Positions 10,701 to 23,754 are shown, numbered from the stretch's first letter. The stretch is 64,000 nucleotides of DNA from Triticum aestivum (GCF_018294505.1 NC_057801.1:203968562-204032561), one strand, 5' to 3'. Made by a program: numbers and translations. Notes: generated by a model not told the origin, from the sequence alone.

Positions 10701-13700
10701 TTACCGACCATAGGAGCCCCCTTGATTGATCGAACCACTGCCGTTGTTGAGTCTAGAAGAAAACTATTTTGAGTCCTAGTTATATATATCTGAGAGTAGG
10801 AATTCTTTTTATTCCTTACCCCCTTCGTCGATCTGGTGAAAAATCATGACGTAGGTGTTTTGTTTTCATTACTCTCCTTTTTCACTACTTTTTTTTAGGA
10901 TCACACGGGTATTGTGGAATCGGTCCGATATCATTGTGACGGGAATTCTGTCTTGGTGCCTCCTAACATTTAGGGGTTGTGGCAGTGTCCAGGGGAGTTG
11001 AGCTCCAAGGTGTTTTTGTCACAGTGCTTATCGTTTCAGTTCTGGAATACCATAGGACACCAACATCAAAAACGCTTCTATACTCTTTGTGGTGAGAGTA
11101 GTTTTGCGCCACCCAGTATTAGGGAGAGCAATCAAATGTATTGCCACAGCTAGTATATCAGATGTTTTCAAAGGTCTGAGGTACACGATTTCCATGGTTT
11201 TCTTGGTTATGTGTTGACGGATGGATACAGTTGGAGTGTAGGATTTGTTAGTTGTGTGAGATATTTGTGCCTCCCTGTAACCCCAACACCAGATTGCATA
11301 ACCAGAAAGTTTTGGGAGTTCATAGGTGGGAATTCAAGTAGTTACTTAGGATATCTTTCCGACAAATGCATGATGTGAGATTGGGGTTCGACGTCTAGTG
11401 GTCCGCCTATCCACGGTTGGTTTTACAGTGGTCTCGTTGTGTCTTAAAGAGTCCTTGGCTATGTTGACTCGGGGATGCTTTGTATGTCATGTGCACTGCC
11501 TTGTACATGATGGTGTTGTATGATCGAGCCCGTGTGGGCCCCACCACAAAAATTTCGGACGAAATCTCTATCATATGTTTATTTCTGGCTTATTCTGCAA
11601 GCCCGATCCTTTGTTTTGTTTTGAGTTATGGTACTCGAGTTGCTTTGAAGTCAAGTGTTGATTCCATGCCTTTTTCTAAGCGGTGTTCTCATATTTCTAT
11701 GGGAGTACTAATCCTTCATGATCATCGAGATTGTCATGCCAATTCTTTTCCAACCGGTGCGTTTCTCTTCAATATGATCCTATCTTTTCCCCATTGCAAG
11801 ATCAATTCTCAATTCTTCTCAACGATGTCATCTCATCCATCCGACGTTGCCTTTGTTTTTTCCCACCATCCCACCCTTTTATTCAAGGACTCGGATTTCT
11901 TGATCAAGTATTCATTTTATTGATGTGAAGTCTTTTCATTCTTTTCCTTTAATGTTCTTATCTGGTGATTTCTCGTGAAGATGCTCAGGAGTTTCAAGTT
12001 CATCATTCTTCACTCTCATATTCTTTTCCGGTGGACTAAATTCAAGTTGTCGGTGTTGATCATATCCCCTTCCTCGTTTCAAATTCTTTCTCATACTGGT
12101 GCACCTCTTAGTCATTCACCTCTTGCTATTCATTTGTTCTGGAGTGTTGAAGATATCTCAGAAGATTCGCGTTTCCATTCTCAATATGTTCAAGCTATTT
12201 CGAGGATGTTATCTCACTCAAGCCATTTAATTCAACTGGTGCAATCTCTCTTTGAAAGTTATTCAACAGTGTTCTCTTTTGAGTGGGCCCATAAACCACA
12301 GGTCTTTCCCAAGGTCTTACCCGACTCTTCTCATTCTTCCCGGAGTCATCCTCAATTATTTTCAAGGTGTGACGTAAGAATGATGTTTCATCAGCCAGTT
12401 GACTTCTCCAAGGTTGCTTTCAAATTCTGTTCATCTTCCACTCAACCTTTCTACCCTTCATTGTTCCGGAGTGTCTCAACAATTTGGTGGTGTTCCTCGT
12501 CATTATTTTCAGCATTCAATACCGAAGAAGAGTTTTCCTCTAAATCTTGTTTGTTCTCTTGAAGATTCATGGTTCTAGCATGATGCCATCCTCTCAAACT
12601 GTTCCGATCATCAATAATTCTTTTCATACCCATCCGGAGCATTTCAGGAGTTGTTTTCATTTCTTGGTCATCTAAAGGCCATCATTTTAGAAGATTTATT
12701 CGTTCTCAACATTCAGCCCTCATTCCCCAATTCTACCGGTGCATCGTTCAAATATCCTCTAATCAGTTCATGATCTCTTTGTTCTCTCATATTTGAATTC
12801 CCTCAAGTATCTTCGTTTGTTTTCTAATTCTTACGGTGATTCGTTCTCTTTTCTTCATTCGTTTTCAATTCTGACAGTGGTTCGTTCAAGATTCCTCTAC
12901 CTTTGTTTTGTGTCAAGTCATTCATTCTTTCCAAATCCTACCGGTGGTTTGTTCAAGACCTTCCCAAGTTTGCACTATATCTCTCTTAATCTATTCAAGA
13001 AGAATAAGCGGCATGCCAAATTCGTTGATTGTCATCAATTTAAGTTGATGAAGTATAAGCATGACATAACGCTTATTCTTGTTTCTTCAAGATAATTTAA
13101 TTCCTTCTACCAGAGTTCGTTCGTGATATCAATTTCAAATCATTACAAGGCTTCTACTGGAGTTCTTTTTGCATTTCCTTTCGTTTGATCAATCTTTGAT
13201 TACCGGAGTTCTCACGAAGGCTCAACATGGTGGTTCATCAAGGGTTCCTTTCATTCTTCAATTGTTCTTCAAGGTTTCTCTTGAAGTTAAGATCCACTGA
13301 GCTATACTCTAAAATAAACATGGTGCTCAACACATGTTTTTTTAGGAGTTTAAGCAGTCTTCATCTTGCATCCGAAGTGCAATTCTTTCTACATTACCTT
13401 TTGAGGTGGTGGTATGTCATTTTAGACAATTTCCTTCATGTTTCATGATTCACAAGTTGTCAGGAATGAGATATTTAAACCCATCACTTTCTTCCTTGGA
13501 GTTATCTTGGTATAGATTTCACCTAAAGCCTTCCCTAAGAAATGTTGCTAATTGTGGTGCCTATCAATAAGCCAAGTTTCCTCCTATTCTCTCAGTAAAA
13601 GGATTTTTCATCTCCTTGTTGATCTAGATCCAGTTAACTATTTCCATTAGTGGCCGGTTGTCACCTCATAATTTTGAGATGTTTTCCCTAAGCCCACAAC

Positions 13701-14309
13701 AAGCTTGTGCTTTTCGTTGTTGATTTCCCAACAACTCCGTTCAATCCTTCTTTTTAAGGAGGCTCTTTCAAATTCAATTGTGGTAGGAGTTGTTGTTCTC
13801 TTCTCCGTTCTCTTAATTCCACTCTTTCATTTGTCCCGAAGGCATTGTGAGGTTGCTCTCTCCATCCCATCATCTCGTTTTGCCAAGATCATGTTCTTTT
13901 CTTTTCCTTGCTTATCCATTTAACAAGAGTGTTGTGTCCTATATTTAAGTTCTTTTCAACTTATCAAGTTTTCCTTCTCTTTTCTACCGAAGTGGTGTCC
14001 AAATTCTGTCATTCTTGTTCATTGGCTATCTCATGATATCAGTGTGGCTTCATATTCTTTTTGGTTGTTAAGCTCTTTTCATGTATTACAACCTACAAGG
14101 TTCTCGTAATGTTCCTTGTTCCCCTTTTCTAATAGAGTGTTTGCAACCTCGTCCATCTCTGTTGTATTCTTTCCTCGAAGTTTTTCAACCTCTCAAGGTT
14201 CGTGGTTTCACTCGTTTGTCGAAGAAGCAACTTAGTTTTACCTCTTCTCTTCCTCTTCCGGTTGTCATCCTAGATCTCGGGGCGAGATCTCTTTTAAGTG
14301 GAGGACTGT
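10701..14309 (+). other. Non-coding internal region of LTR-A
   Basis: Nothing here resembles a retroelement protein. From about 11950 to 13215 a degenerate motif (ACCGGTG followed by TTCGTTCAAG, usually after ATTCT) recurs every 50-90 bp. The region ends with an 8-bp stem-loop at 14272-14290 and a purine-rich tract at 14296-14305. Confidence 0.6.
14272..14290 (+). other. Pre-PPT stem-loop of LTR-A
   Basis: AGATCTCG (14272-14279), loop GGG, CGAGATCT (14283-14290): a perfect 8-bp stem ending 19 nt before the 3' LTR. Equivalent hairpins occur in LTR-J and element T. Confidence 0.7.
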
Positions 14310-17300
14310 TGTGAGGACCCGAGACCGAAGCTCGAGATGCCTTCCATGTTTTGCGTGTCAGATGTGTTATTTATTTGTTTGTTGTATTTCATCATGTCAT
14401 CATGATCATTGCATCCGCATGCTTTCATAAAACTTGCATCCGCTCATAGTTGCCACTTCTTTCTTGTCTCTATTGACCTCCTCTCAGATCAACCGGAATG
14501 CTCTCTTCCCTCTCTTCTTTGATCCCATCAAACCCTCTTGTCTCCATGGCCTTTTGTCAAACCCCTCGCATGCGTCCGAAAGCTGTCCCGACCCCGACCC
14601 GAGCAGTCGTGACCGATTGGTCCGGATCATCTCCAAACATCCCTAAAATATCTTTAGTTCTTTGTTTGACTCTCCTGGCCTATTTATCTCGGACCATCCG
14701 ATTACGATTGGAGGGACCACATGACCCTAAGGCTAGCCAACTTGCTATATATAGACCCTAGTCCATTTTTAGACCAAACCCTAACTCTTAGGATGTCCCA
14801 TCGACCAAATCCCCATGCCGCCGCCACCTTCTCCACCTTCCTTATTTTCCTCACCGGGCCAACCACTAGCCAGATCCATTCCAGCCCGCAGCTCCCCTTC
14901 TCCACCCTCGGATGAGGGTCCAAGGGATCTCCTTGCGCCAGCTAGGGCCTTCTCGCAGCTTCCCTCGCTCTAGATCGGGCTCCCGATCTCACGAGCACCT
15001 CGCCGCATCACGCCGGCCGACCGCCGCCGACCCGAGGCCAGGCGCCCTGCGCCCGCGACCCTCGCCCGAGCCGGCGACCTCCAACAGCTCCTCCCCGTCG
15101 TCCTTGCGGTGCCTCCAGGACCCACCAGAGCCCCGACTCACCAGCAACCATGACCCTTCCCGAGAACGCCTCCTGCTCGAGCCTCACAAGAGAAAGCGAG
15201 CCGCCGCTAGATCCCTTTGTCCTCAACTCCAGCAAGCCCCATAGGAGTCCAAGCCATTGCCATGCCTGCGACCATCTGCCTCATCTGTTCCTGCGTCCTC
15301 TTGGTCTGCATCGAGCCGTTGACATCAAGAGGAGATGCCCCTGCACCGATCCGTCCCCGACCTCTACCTCGTCGCCCACGCCGCCGCCTTGCTCCGCCCT
15401 CACCGTTGTACCACCTGTGAACAGCACCAGCAGGTCATCCTCGACGCACCTGCACCCTTCCCCTGTCTCTTCTTCACTGAAGCTTCCGCTGTTTCACCCG
15501 ACCCTCTCTCTCGCTGCTCTCTATTACAGCGCCCGGATCCGCACCTCCTTTCATTCCCTGCACCACTGCGTCACCATAGCAGAAGCTCCATCCACCACCA
15601 GCGCCATCATAGTACCGCGCCCCTACTTCCCCTTCGGGCCCTGCTTCAGGTCGAGCAGCACTCGCTACCGCGCGTTGACCAGGTCGATCGCACCCGCGTG
15701 CACGAAGTGCTGCAACCGGCCTGCTTCCGCCTAGGCCCAGCATCGCCTGCTCCCAAGGCTAGGGTGAGGATCCCCCGGTCTTTCCTTTCATGGGCGTCAT
15801 GTTCCAGATGCATCCCAATGACGTTTTTTCAGATCTGCGATTTTAGCATTATGCAGAGATTACAGTTTTGCAGAAAAACCCTTGCGCTTCATGCATTTAA
15901 TATCTCTCAAACCATGCATCGGTTTAAAATGATCTGTATATGTAAAATGACTAGAATTTCATGTAGATTAATAATATGCAACTTTAATCCTTGTTTAAAA
16001 TGTGTTAAATTGTTGTTTACTTCAATTTGCATAAATAGCATGTTAAAGTGATTTATTTCATGACTAATTAACCGTAACTCCAAATTAAATAAACTTTATA
16101 TGTAATTGGGTTGAAAAATGTATAGATTAACATGGTGGCATTACTTTGCATGTTTAACAACTCTAAAATATGATTTAGGGCAGAACATTACCAAATTCAA
16201 AATATGCAAATGAGGATTTTCTGGAATTGTTGTTTGTTGTTCCGGCCTCATTTAAACTTGCCTAGATAGGTAGTTTTATTATGCTCACTCTCTTGCCATG
16301 TTTAATCACATTTAATATTGTCGAGTAGCATAAAGGAGAATGAACTAAGTAATTGAATGTGGTGTTTCGTCAATATGCAACTCATTGCATATTGAGCTCC
16401 CCTTAATTTGTAGTATTTGATTGTTGTATTTGCCATGGCTCATGAAACCGGACATGCATCATACTTGATTGTGCGTCATGCCATGATTATGCTTGTTGGT
16501 TTACCATGTTGTTTGGTTCTTTCGGGTTGTGCTCCTTCATGATAGTTCCGGTTATGTTCACATGTGAGGATCCGTTCGACTATGTTGGTTCGTCTACTTC
16601 ATGGATTCGGTCTTCTTCCTAGCGGGATTTCAGGAAAGATGATCATTATCCTGGATACCACTACTATCTTTGCTTTGCTAGTTGTCTCGATGCTACGCTA
16701 TGTCGCACTACCTACCACTTGTGTATCAAGCCTCCCAATATGCCATGAAACAGCCTCTAACCTTTTCACCCTCCCAGCAAACCGCTGTTTGGCTGCGTTA
16801 CCGCTTTGCTCAGCCCTCTTATAGCGTTGCTAGTTGCAGGTGCAGTTGCAGGTTGTTCCATGTTGGGACATGGATATCATGGGATATCACAATATCTCTT
16901 ATTTAATTAATGCATATATATACTTGGTAAAGGGTGGAAAGCTCGGCCTTTTGCCCAGTGTTTTATTCCACTCTTGCCGCCCTGGTTTCTGTCATACCGC
17001 TGTTATGTTCCTTGATTTTGCGTTCCTAACACGGTCGGGGTCTATGGGCCCCCTTAATAGTTATCTTTGAATAAAACTCTTCCAGCAAGGCCCAACATTG
17101 GTTTTATCATTTTCCTAACAACAATTAAAACTTGCATCGGGACTTTTCGGATCTCAAGGACTTAATTAACAACCTGGGACAGTGCTCCTCGTGAGTGTTG
17201 GTCCAAACCTGTCAACCGCCAGTGACCGCCTGGAGAAACTTTGGATTTGGCCTACCTGAAGTTTGGACAATCCGATCGTGGCCTAGGACGAGATACGCGT

Positions 17301-18255
17301 GGGTACTATCAGGGTGTCGGCACGTCGGGAGGTCTTGCTAGTTTTGTTCTACCATTGTCGAAATGTCTTGTGAACCGGGATTCTGAGCTTGATCGGGTTG
17401 TTTCGGGAGGAGGATTTTCCTCCATTGATCGTGAGAGTTTGTGATGGACTAAGTTGGGACACCGCTGCAGGGTTTGATCTTCCAAAATTCGTGCCCGCGG
17501 TTATGTGGCAAATGGGAATTTTTAATATCCGGTTGCAGAGAACTTGACACCGGATCTAAATTGAAATACACCAACCATGTCTGTAACCGTGACTGTCTCT
17601 TTTCGAGTGAGTTCGAGAAGAGAACACGGTGGGGTTATGTTTGACACGTATGTACTTCAGGATCACTTCTTGATCATGACTAGATTGCGACCGTTATGCG
17701 TAGTTTCTATTCTTACTCTTGTATTCGTAAGTTAGCCACCATATAATGCTTAGTGATGCTGCAACCTCACCACTTGTCCATTCCATACCCATTAAGCTTT
17801 GCTAGTCTTGATACCCATGGTAATGGGATTGTTGAGTCCTCGTGGCTCACAGATTACTACAACAATAGGTGTAGGTATAGGTAAAGTGAAGCTTTGACGT
17901 GAGAGTGATGATTGCTTGCTTGGAGTTCTTCTGCTTCTTCTTCTTCTTCTTCGATCAAGGGATAGGTTCCAGGTCGGGGAGCTTGGGATTAGCAGGATGG
18001 ATGTAGTTCTTCTTTTTCGTTTGATTTCATCCATAGTCGGATCCTGCTCTTCTGTATGATGATTGCTATGTATTGATGAATTGTTGTATTCATGTTGTAG
18101 CTTGTGGCGAGTGTAAACCTTTATCTTGTATTCTCATCTATTCAGTACATGTTATGTTGTAATGATATCCACCTTGATATGCACTCGAAATGCGGTTGTT
18201 CCCCAATCATGAGTTCATCACGTGATTGGGATAGAATCACATCTTGGGTGCTACA
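14310..18255 (+). repeat. 3' LTR of LTR-A (about 3946 bp)
   Basis: Starts TGTGAGGACC at 14310 (14307 is also possible) after the PPT and ends GGGTGCTACA at 18255. A TATA box (TATATATA) lies at 14746-14753. A GC-rich stretch (about 14900-15760), probably the transcribed leader, contains long open frames in several phases and no known domain. An AT-rich stretch follows to about 17100. A weaker version of the terminal hairpin of the 5' remnant is at 18202-18230. Confidence 0.75.
14746..14753 (+). promoter_or_regulatory. TATA box in the LTR-A 3' LTR
   Basis: TATATATA about 440 nt after the LTR start, upstream of the GC-rich leader. Confidence 0.5.
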
Positions 18256-18797
18256 GGACCGACCAACCTTACATGACCACGTTCATCACGTAGATGATTT
18301 GCACGAATAGAACACAGAGAGTTGTGGGCGATCATAGTCATACTGCTTACCACCAACGTCTTATTTTGATTCGGCGGTATTGTTGGATGAAGCAGCCCAG
18401 ACCAACGTTACATGACCATGTTCATGAGACCGGTTCCACCGACAGACATGCAACTAGTTTTGCATAAAGGTGGCTAGCGGGTGTCTATTTCTCCAATTTT
18501 AGTTGAATCGAATTTGACTGCGGTCGGTCCTTGTTAAAGGTTAAAACAACAAACTTGATAAATCACTGTTGTGGTTTTGATGCGTAGGTAAGAACGATTC
18601 ATACTAGAAGCCCGTAGCAGCCACGTAAAACTTGCAACAACAAAGTAGAGGACGTCTAACTTGATTTTGTAGGGCATGTTGTGATGTGATATGGTCAAGA
18701 TATGATGTGATATACGTTATTATATTAGATGATCATGTTTTGTAAAAGTTATCGCCAACTGGCAGGAGCCTTATGGTTGTCTCTTTATTGTATGAAA
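18256..18797 (+). mobile_element. Angela-1 copia remnant, leader region (first visible part)
   Basis: Collinear with the leader of Angela-2 downstream of its PBS (about 38215-38745): shared landmarks are GAACACA...AGTTGTGGGCG, GGATGAAGC, GTTCCACCGA, GGTGGCTAGCGGGTG and AGAGGACGTCTAACTTG. It is cut on the left by LTR-A and on the right by the Helitron. This is the oldest layer in the window. Confidence 0.8.
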
Positions 18798-19937
18798 CTA
18801 CTAAAGTGGCCCGCTCGATGCGCGGGCTAGATCTTTAGAAAGTTTAATAATGAGAGTATGTTATTTGTATTAAAAATTTGGGACCAAATATGATGACATT
18901 TGAAATATAATAGTTTTGCGAACATAGTTCTATACCTATTATTCATTTATCATTTACATGCCTAGTATGCATGCCGTAGTAAATGTATTTTCATGATGAA
19001 TTCCGTTGGGCAATTCATGTTCTGTATATTTTCTCTAGCATTTTCACTTTAAACATGGATTTATTTGCACGCAACAAAGCAAATATTGGTTATTTTTGTC
19101 AGTTGTTCGTTAGTGGCGGTTATAAATATGATTTTACCTTCATACACATCCTTGATGGTTTTCTCGGTAAGGGAATTTCCCTTCCATACTTTAGGAAATA
19201 TTGGTCACGAACGTTCTCATCAAAATCTTCAGGTGTGCGTTGCTCGAAGCCATGGGTTTTCTTGATGCGACCGCACAGATGGATCTTATAAAAAAATATT
19301 AAAAGTCTCCTAGCGTTTCATAAAATGGTAGTTCGATATGCATAATCTAAATATAAATGATTAGTACCGGATAGACATATTTTTTATGATCGTGTACTAT
19401 AATTCTTTTTCCATGCATTTGTTTAGAATATTACGAGAAAAATTTATGCCATTATAGTGCGTGTATACTGTAAGTAATTTTATTTTATGCGTACGTATGA
19501 GTGCATGCGTCTGCAGTGTGTTAGAAAATACGTATACTGTATGTTAATTGAATTTGCATTTTGTGTTGTTTCTACATAAAGGAAACTTTTTCTGGTGGAT
19601 TTATTTGTTGGGCTTTAGCCCAACAGATTCACATAGACGACGTACACAACCTTCAAGTCTTCGTCTCTCGCACAGTCGCACTCTTGGCTCAAAAAAAAAA
19701 AACTTCTTGCGCACTCACACCCTTGCCGTTTCTAATACTCAAAAAAAAAAAAGGCTTGCTGTTTCTTGATCCCCTTTTCATTTCCTTCTTTCCTCTCGCT
19801 CCTCCTTCCACCTGATGAGCTCTGGCTGGTAGCGTTGGTAATCTGTGCTGCGGATTCCATTCCAACAGAACCTCAGTTTTCTCTCTTGACTCCCTGCCGC
19901 GACCTTGCTCGTACTCACTTGCACGCACACCTGCAGC

Positions 19938-20201
19938 TCAACTCACTGGCGCGGCCATGGGGTGGCCGTCTATGGTGCCTTGTTTGGCTCCTATACGGCT
20001 CGTCGATCTCTCAGACCGGTCAACGGCGACGGAGTGGGCCCAAAGGAGAAGCGGCTCAAGGGAGGAAGCAAGCTCGTCTATCTGGACGACGCCGTTGCCG
20101 TCGGCGTCCATCCAGGTGATGTGGGTGCGGATCTTGTCTCCCGCAGACAGGTTGGATCCACCTTGATTGTGAGATGCTGACGGCGTTGTTTTCGATCGCA
20201 T
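19938..20201 (-). pseudogene. Possible captured EF-hand (calmodulin-like) gene fragment
   Basis: An 87-codon frame on the minus strand contains DADGNGVVQIDE, a full match to the 12-residue EF-hand calcium loop (acidic residues at 1, 3 and 12, Gly at 6). Plausible flanking helices are IRTHITWM and LASSL. Only one loop is seen, whereas calmodulin-like proteins have two to four. GC content is higher than in the surrounding Helitron, which fits captured exon DNA. The plus strand is also open here (19905-20180), so orientation is not certain. A chance match cannot be excluded. Confidence 0.35.
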
Positions 20202-22129
20202 CGTGGTTGCCCCCGAGCGAGGCAGCCTGGCAGGTTATCTTCATCCTGGACTGGCAGCCTGATTTCGGCAGCTCATTCTTCCACTTGCAGGTCCCCCTTC
20301 TCTCTTTTCCTGCCCCTCTCATGTTTTTGTTTCTTATCCTTTTTCTGCATGTGTATGGGTAAACCAATATAATGCGATCAAGATATTGCTTGTTAGGATG
20401 TATATCTGTTTATGCCCCCCTGCCCCGTTCATATTCAACAAATTTATTAGTAAGTAATTAGTGTATTCGTGATTAGCCATGTTTTACTATTTAGTACTAC
20501 CAAAGATAAAGTTTATAGGAAAATAGGTGCGATTGCATCCTACATATGAACTAAAATGATGCGTGGATGTTGTCACTATTGGCTTGTACTATAGAATAAT
20601 CTTAAAATATCAGATAACACAAAGTGTCGACATTTGGTATTATCCAGCTATTTCCATCAAATGTTGATGCTTGTTTCCAATACTTCTAGGAGTAGTAGAT
20701 CATATCCATTCTGCCATATAATGCTAGCATAGAAAAGTCAGTTTTTATTTTGAAGGTAGTTTTGTAGTGTACTATTTTTCCATCTACTTATGTTTATCTA
20801 AAAGGCTAGTAGCATCTGGAAGTTTGTTTTTTTCCCTACCTTTAGAATATTTTTGTGTAGACTATGTTCTTGACCACATCATCCTTGTTGTTAGTTCATT
20901 TGCTATTGAAAAGAAAATAACAGGTATGATCAAGTTAGTAGGCTATTACTGGCAAGTGTTTTCACAAAGTATCTCCTTTTTTCTTATGTCCCTCATGAAC
21001 TCATTGAACTTTATGTGGAACATTCGATCAACAATATCAGGTTTCTGTGATGTTGTTTGGCCTACTGCCATAAGCATAGATTGAATATCCGGCCAAGCTG
21101 TGTTGGACGTGAATGCCACAAATAGGTCTGTGTATCAAGCCCATCGACATCTTGCTATAGCATCTTGGTAGTTTTGTGCTTGTATCTGAGGTTATCTGTG
21201 AAGCTGGATGGCAGTAGTATTCTCCTTCCTACCTCGTCAGCCCTTGTATCTCCTCTTTATGTTGCGTCCCGCAAGTCAGCATATAATTCTGCTCTTATGT
21301 TTCCTTGATGTTTTTTGATCCAGTCTAGTCTGTACTACATGCAAGGGCATCCACGTTGAACATCCGAAGTTGCTCGTTCATTGAGGTTCTTCTCGCCTTG
21401 TATGCATGTCACAACTCCCTTCTCAAGTTGCTCTTTCTTCATACCAGAAAATTGCACCACACCATTCACACTTGCGTGTTGGACTTCCGAAGTTCCAGAT
21501 TTCCATATCTGTCCTTTTCGATGTCCTGTTTAAGTTTCTGAATTTAGCATCAATTTGAATATTAGTATGTTCTTTTTTCTTACTAATACAACAAACTTAA
21601 TAGAACTGACATATCTGGTTATTCTGCCCTTGATTTTTTCTATTGTACACTTTGTGTTACTTTTAGTCATGTACACACTTAACAGAATTACCAGGTTCAT
21701 GGATGTCCAAATTGTATATCTTCATTGAATTTTCTTGCTACTTACCTCGTAGTTTTACCAGCCTATGCTTTCCTATGGCAATTCAACAATGCTGATTTTG
21801 CCTCAGTCAATGCACATGATTGACATCTGTAAATGATATGGTTCCCTGTGGTAATTCAAGAATGCTGATTTTGCCTCCGTCTTGATTAAGCCATGTTGCA
21901 TGGAAATGTGTTTTCATGTTTAAAAAAAAAGCTGATAGGTACAATCAGGAACAAATGCAACATGTTTTTGTGATTTAATATAACACTTGGAAGGAATTGA
22001 ACACATAGATATCACAACTGATGCACAAAGAAGAAGCAAGCTATAATGTTACTTCCAGTATACCATACTACAGTCGTGCAACATATAAGGGAAGTTTTCA
22101 ATTATATAATTTTTTCTCCCGCTAGAGTC

Positions 22130-22209
22130 GGCCTTGTTGGTTAAATTTATGGTCAAAGTTGAAGCACGGGAATAGAGGAAGCACTATATTTTGGAATGGA
22201 GGGAGTATT
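22130..22209. mobile_element. Stowaway-like MITE end inside the Helitron
   Basis: The stretch ends TATTTTGGAATGGAGGGAG-TA, the typical Stowaway/Mariner MITE terminus (GGAGGGAG next to a TA duplication). A GTCAAAGTTGAAGCACG string is often seen inside such elements. I could not find a good left terminus, so this is a truncated or decayed copy and the left coordinate is approximate. Confidence 0.45.
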
Positions 22210-22890
22210 ATTGATTGTCTGGATTCAGATCAATATTATAATATTTTTTTCTGTCCATGCTTAAATCAATTATGAACACAAATGTGCCTAACTGGAATTG
22301 TTGCATTATATAATTTAGGTGTAACATTTTTGTGATATCACTTATTAAAAGTCCATGATTAGCAACGAATCACCTTGCTGGATTGTATATTTGATTGCTT
22401 TTAACTACCTCGGTAGGTTTCTCACATTATTGCAGTATGCTCGACCTTTTATTTTCATCGCTTCTTCCTGCACAATATAGAAAACATGTATTAGAGAAGA
22501 TGATATTGTAAAATTGGTACGGAGTACTGCTTAAGGTTATGGAGATCTATGATTTTGATTAATTATTCGCCTTACAATTTTTTGTTTGTTGTAGAAGTAA
22601 AGGAGATCAACTTCCAAGATCAGTGATTGTGGTGAAAGCTTTAATGTTAAAGTGGATGTTAAGTTTCAATCATCATGATGAAGACACGTATTTGTGAGGG
22701 TCTTTTACCCTTCTGCTGCTGTTAGATGATAGTCTATATCAAAACATATATGGGTGAAGAATTGTAATACGAATTAGAAAGCCCCATATTACAATTATTA
22801 ATATATGGTTTCATATTACGAATACGATTAATATAAATAGACTAATACGAATCTTGTCTTGTGTTGTTTTTTTGAAAGAAAACATGCACT

Positions 22891-23365
22891 TTATTGATTG
22901 GAAATAATGGTTACATCGTCTATAAGAAGACGTACAATATTCTCCATAGGCTCCTCAAACCAATCTCTAGTTACAGAAACTTTCGCTAGCCTAGCAAGTT
23001 CATGAGCAACCTTATTAGCTATCCTATTACAATGTTCAAATCTAGTCAACGGAAAATCACATGCCATGAAGTAGCAATCCTCGAAGACTGCCGCCGCAAC
23101 TCCCGCAGATTGTCCTCCATTTTTCATTGTGTCAATGACTTCCATATTATCAGAGTTAATAATAAGACGATTGCATCCCGTCCTTTGTGCAAGAATTAAA
23201 CCAAACCTCAGAGCCATCGCTTCTGCTGTTAGTACATCAGCACACCAATCGATCTTCCCATTTCTGCCAACAATGAATTTTCCTTTGTCATCTCTGAGTA
23301 CAACACCTACCGTGCCCCTGAGCAGATCATGGTCAAAAGAAGCATCAATATTTAATCATATCTCA
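22891..23365 (-). pseudogene. RNase H-like (RVT_3-type) fragment
   Basis: The minus strand encodes an RNase H fold of the type found at the end of plant LINE ORF2 proteins and related reverse-transcriptase-like genes: an NIDASFD start, then GVVLRDDKGKF, AEAMALRFGL (catalytic Glu), INSDNMEV (catalytic Asp) and NKVAHELARLA. The open frame runs cleanly from about 23340 to the stop at 22891; just upstream the frame is interrupted. AATAAA overlaps the stop and a short A-run follows, as at a retrotransposed 3' end. No RT domain lies upstream, so this is a 5'-truncated LINE or a captured gene fragment. Confidence 0.7.
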
Positions 23366-23653
23366 TGCCTAGCTAGATGGAAAAGCAAAGATGAATCGAA
23401 GAGTTACTTAAATACTTAATCTAGAGATCTTCTACAAAGAATAGATGGGCCAAGTAATGAAAAAGAAACGGACAATATATATGCATACAGGAGAGCACCT
23501 CGGTGGCTGCCGATTGCTTGCCGGAAAAGAACGTGCGTGTCGAACCAAGCTAGCAAAGTAAACCAAGCTACCAAAAAGCTAGCTGATCAGTTCCTCCACC
23601 AGCCAGCATGCAAGAACCGCAGGTTGGTCAGATTAGTCGTTAATTCTTTTAGA

Positions 23654-23754
23654 GGCTAGCACATATGTGGAGAGCCCTCTAAGCAATTCTTCTGCTAGCC
23701 TGGAGGCTAGCACATATGTGGAGAGCCCTCTAAGCAATTCTTGTGCTAGCCGTA
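23654..23754. repeat. 51-bp direct duplication with inverted ends
   Basis: Copies at 23654-23704 and from 23705 are nearly identical. Each begins GGCTAGCACA and ends in a GCTAGCC block (GTGCTAGCC in the second copy), so each unit is itself an inverted-repeat module. Non-coding. Confidence 0.8.

Larger units (their letters stand above)
10559..18255 (+). mobile_element. LTR-A: LTR retroelement without recognisable gag-pol
   Basis: The 3' 126 bp of the 5' LTR (10559-10684) match 18130-18255 at the end of the 3' LTR with 13 differences by eye. A PBS (TTGGTATCTGAGCC) follows at 10687-10700, and a PPT (AAGTGGAGGA) precedes the 3' LTR at 14310. Most of the 5' LTR is displaced by CACTA-B. The internal region (10685-14309, 3.6 kb) is pyrimidine-rich on the plus strand and shows no gag, protease, RT or integrase motif, so this looks like a non-autonomous (LARD-type) element. 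The 3' LTR is followed by GGACC at 18256-18260, the candidate target-site duplication, within Angela-1. Confidence 0.8.

Noticed and set aside
14912..16051. Overlapping Pro/Ser/Arg-rich frames that resemble a plant 5' exon
   Set aside because: They are inside the GC-rich leader of the LTR-A 3' LTR, downstream of its TATA box; no splice-defined coding or domain seen.
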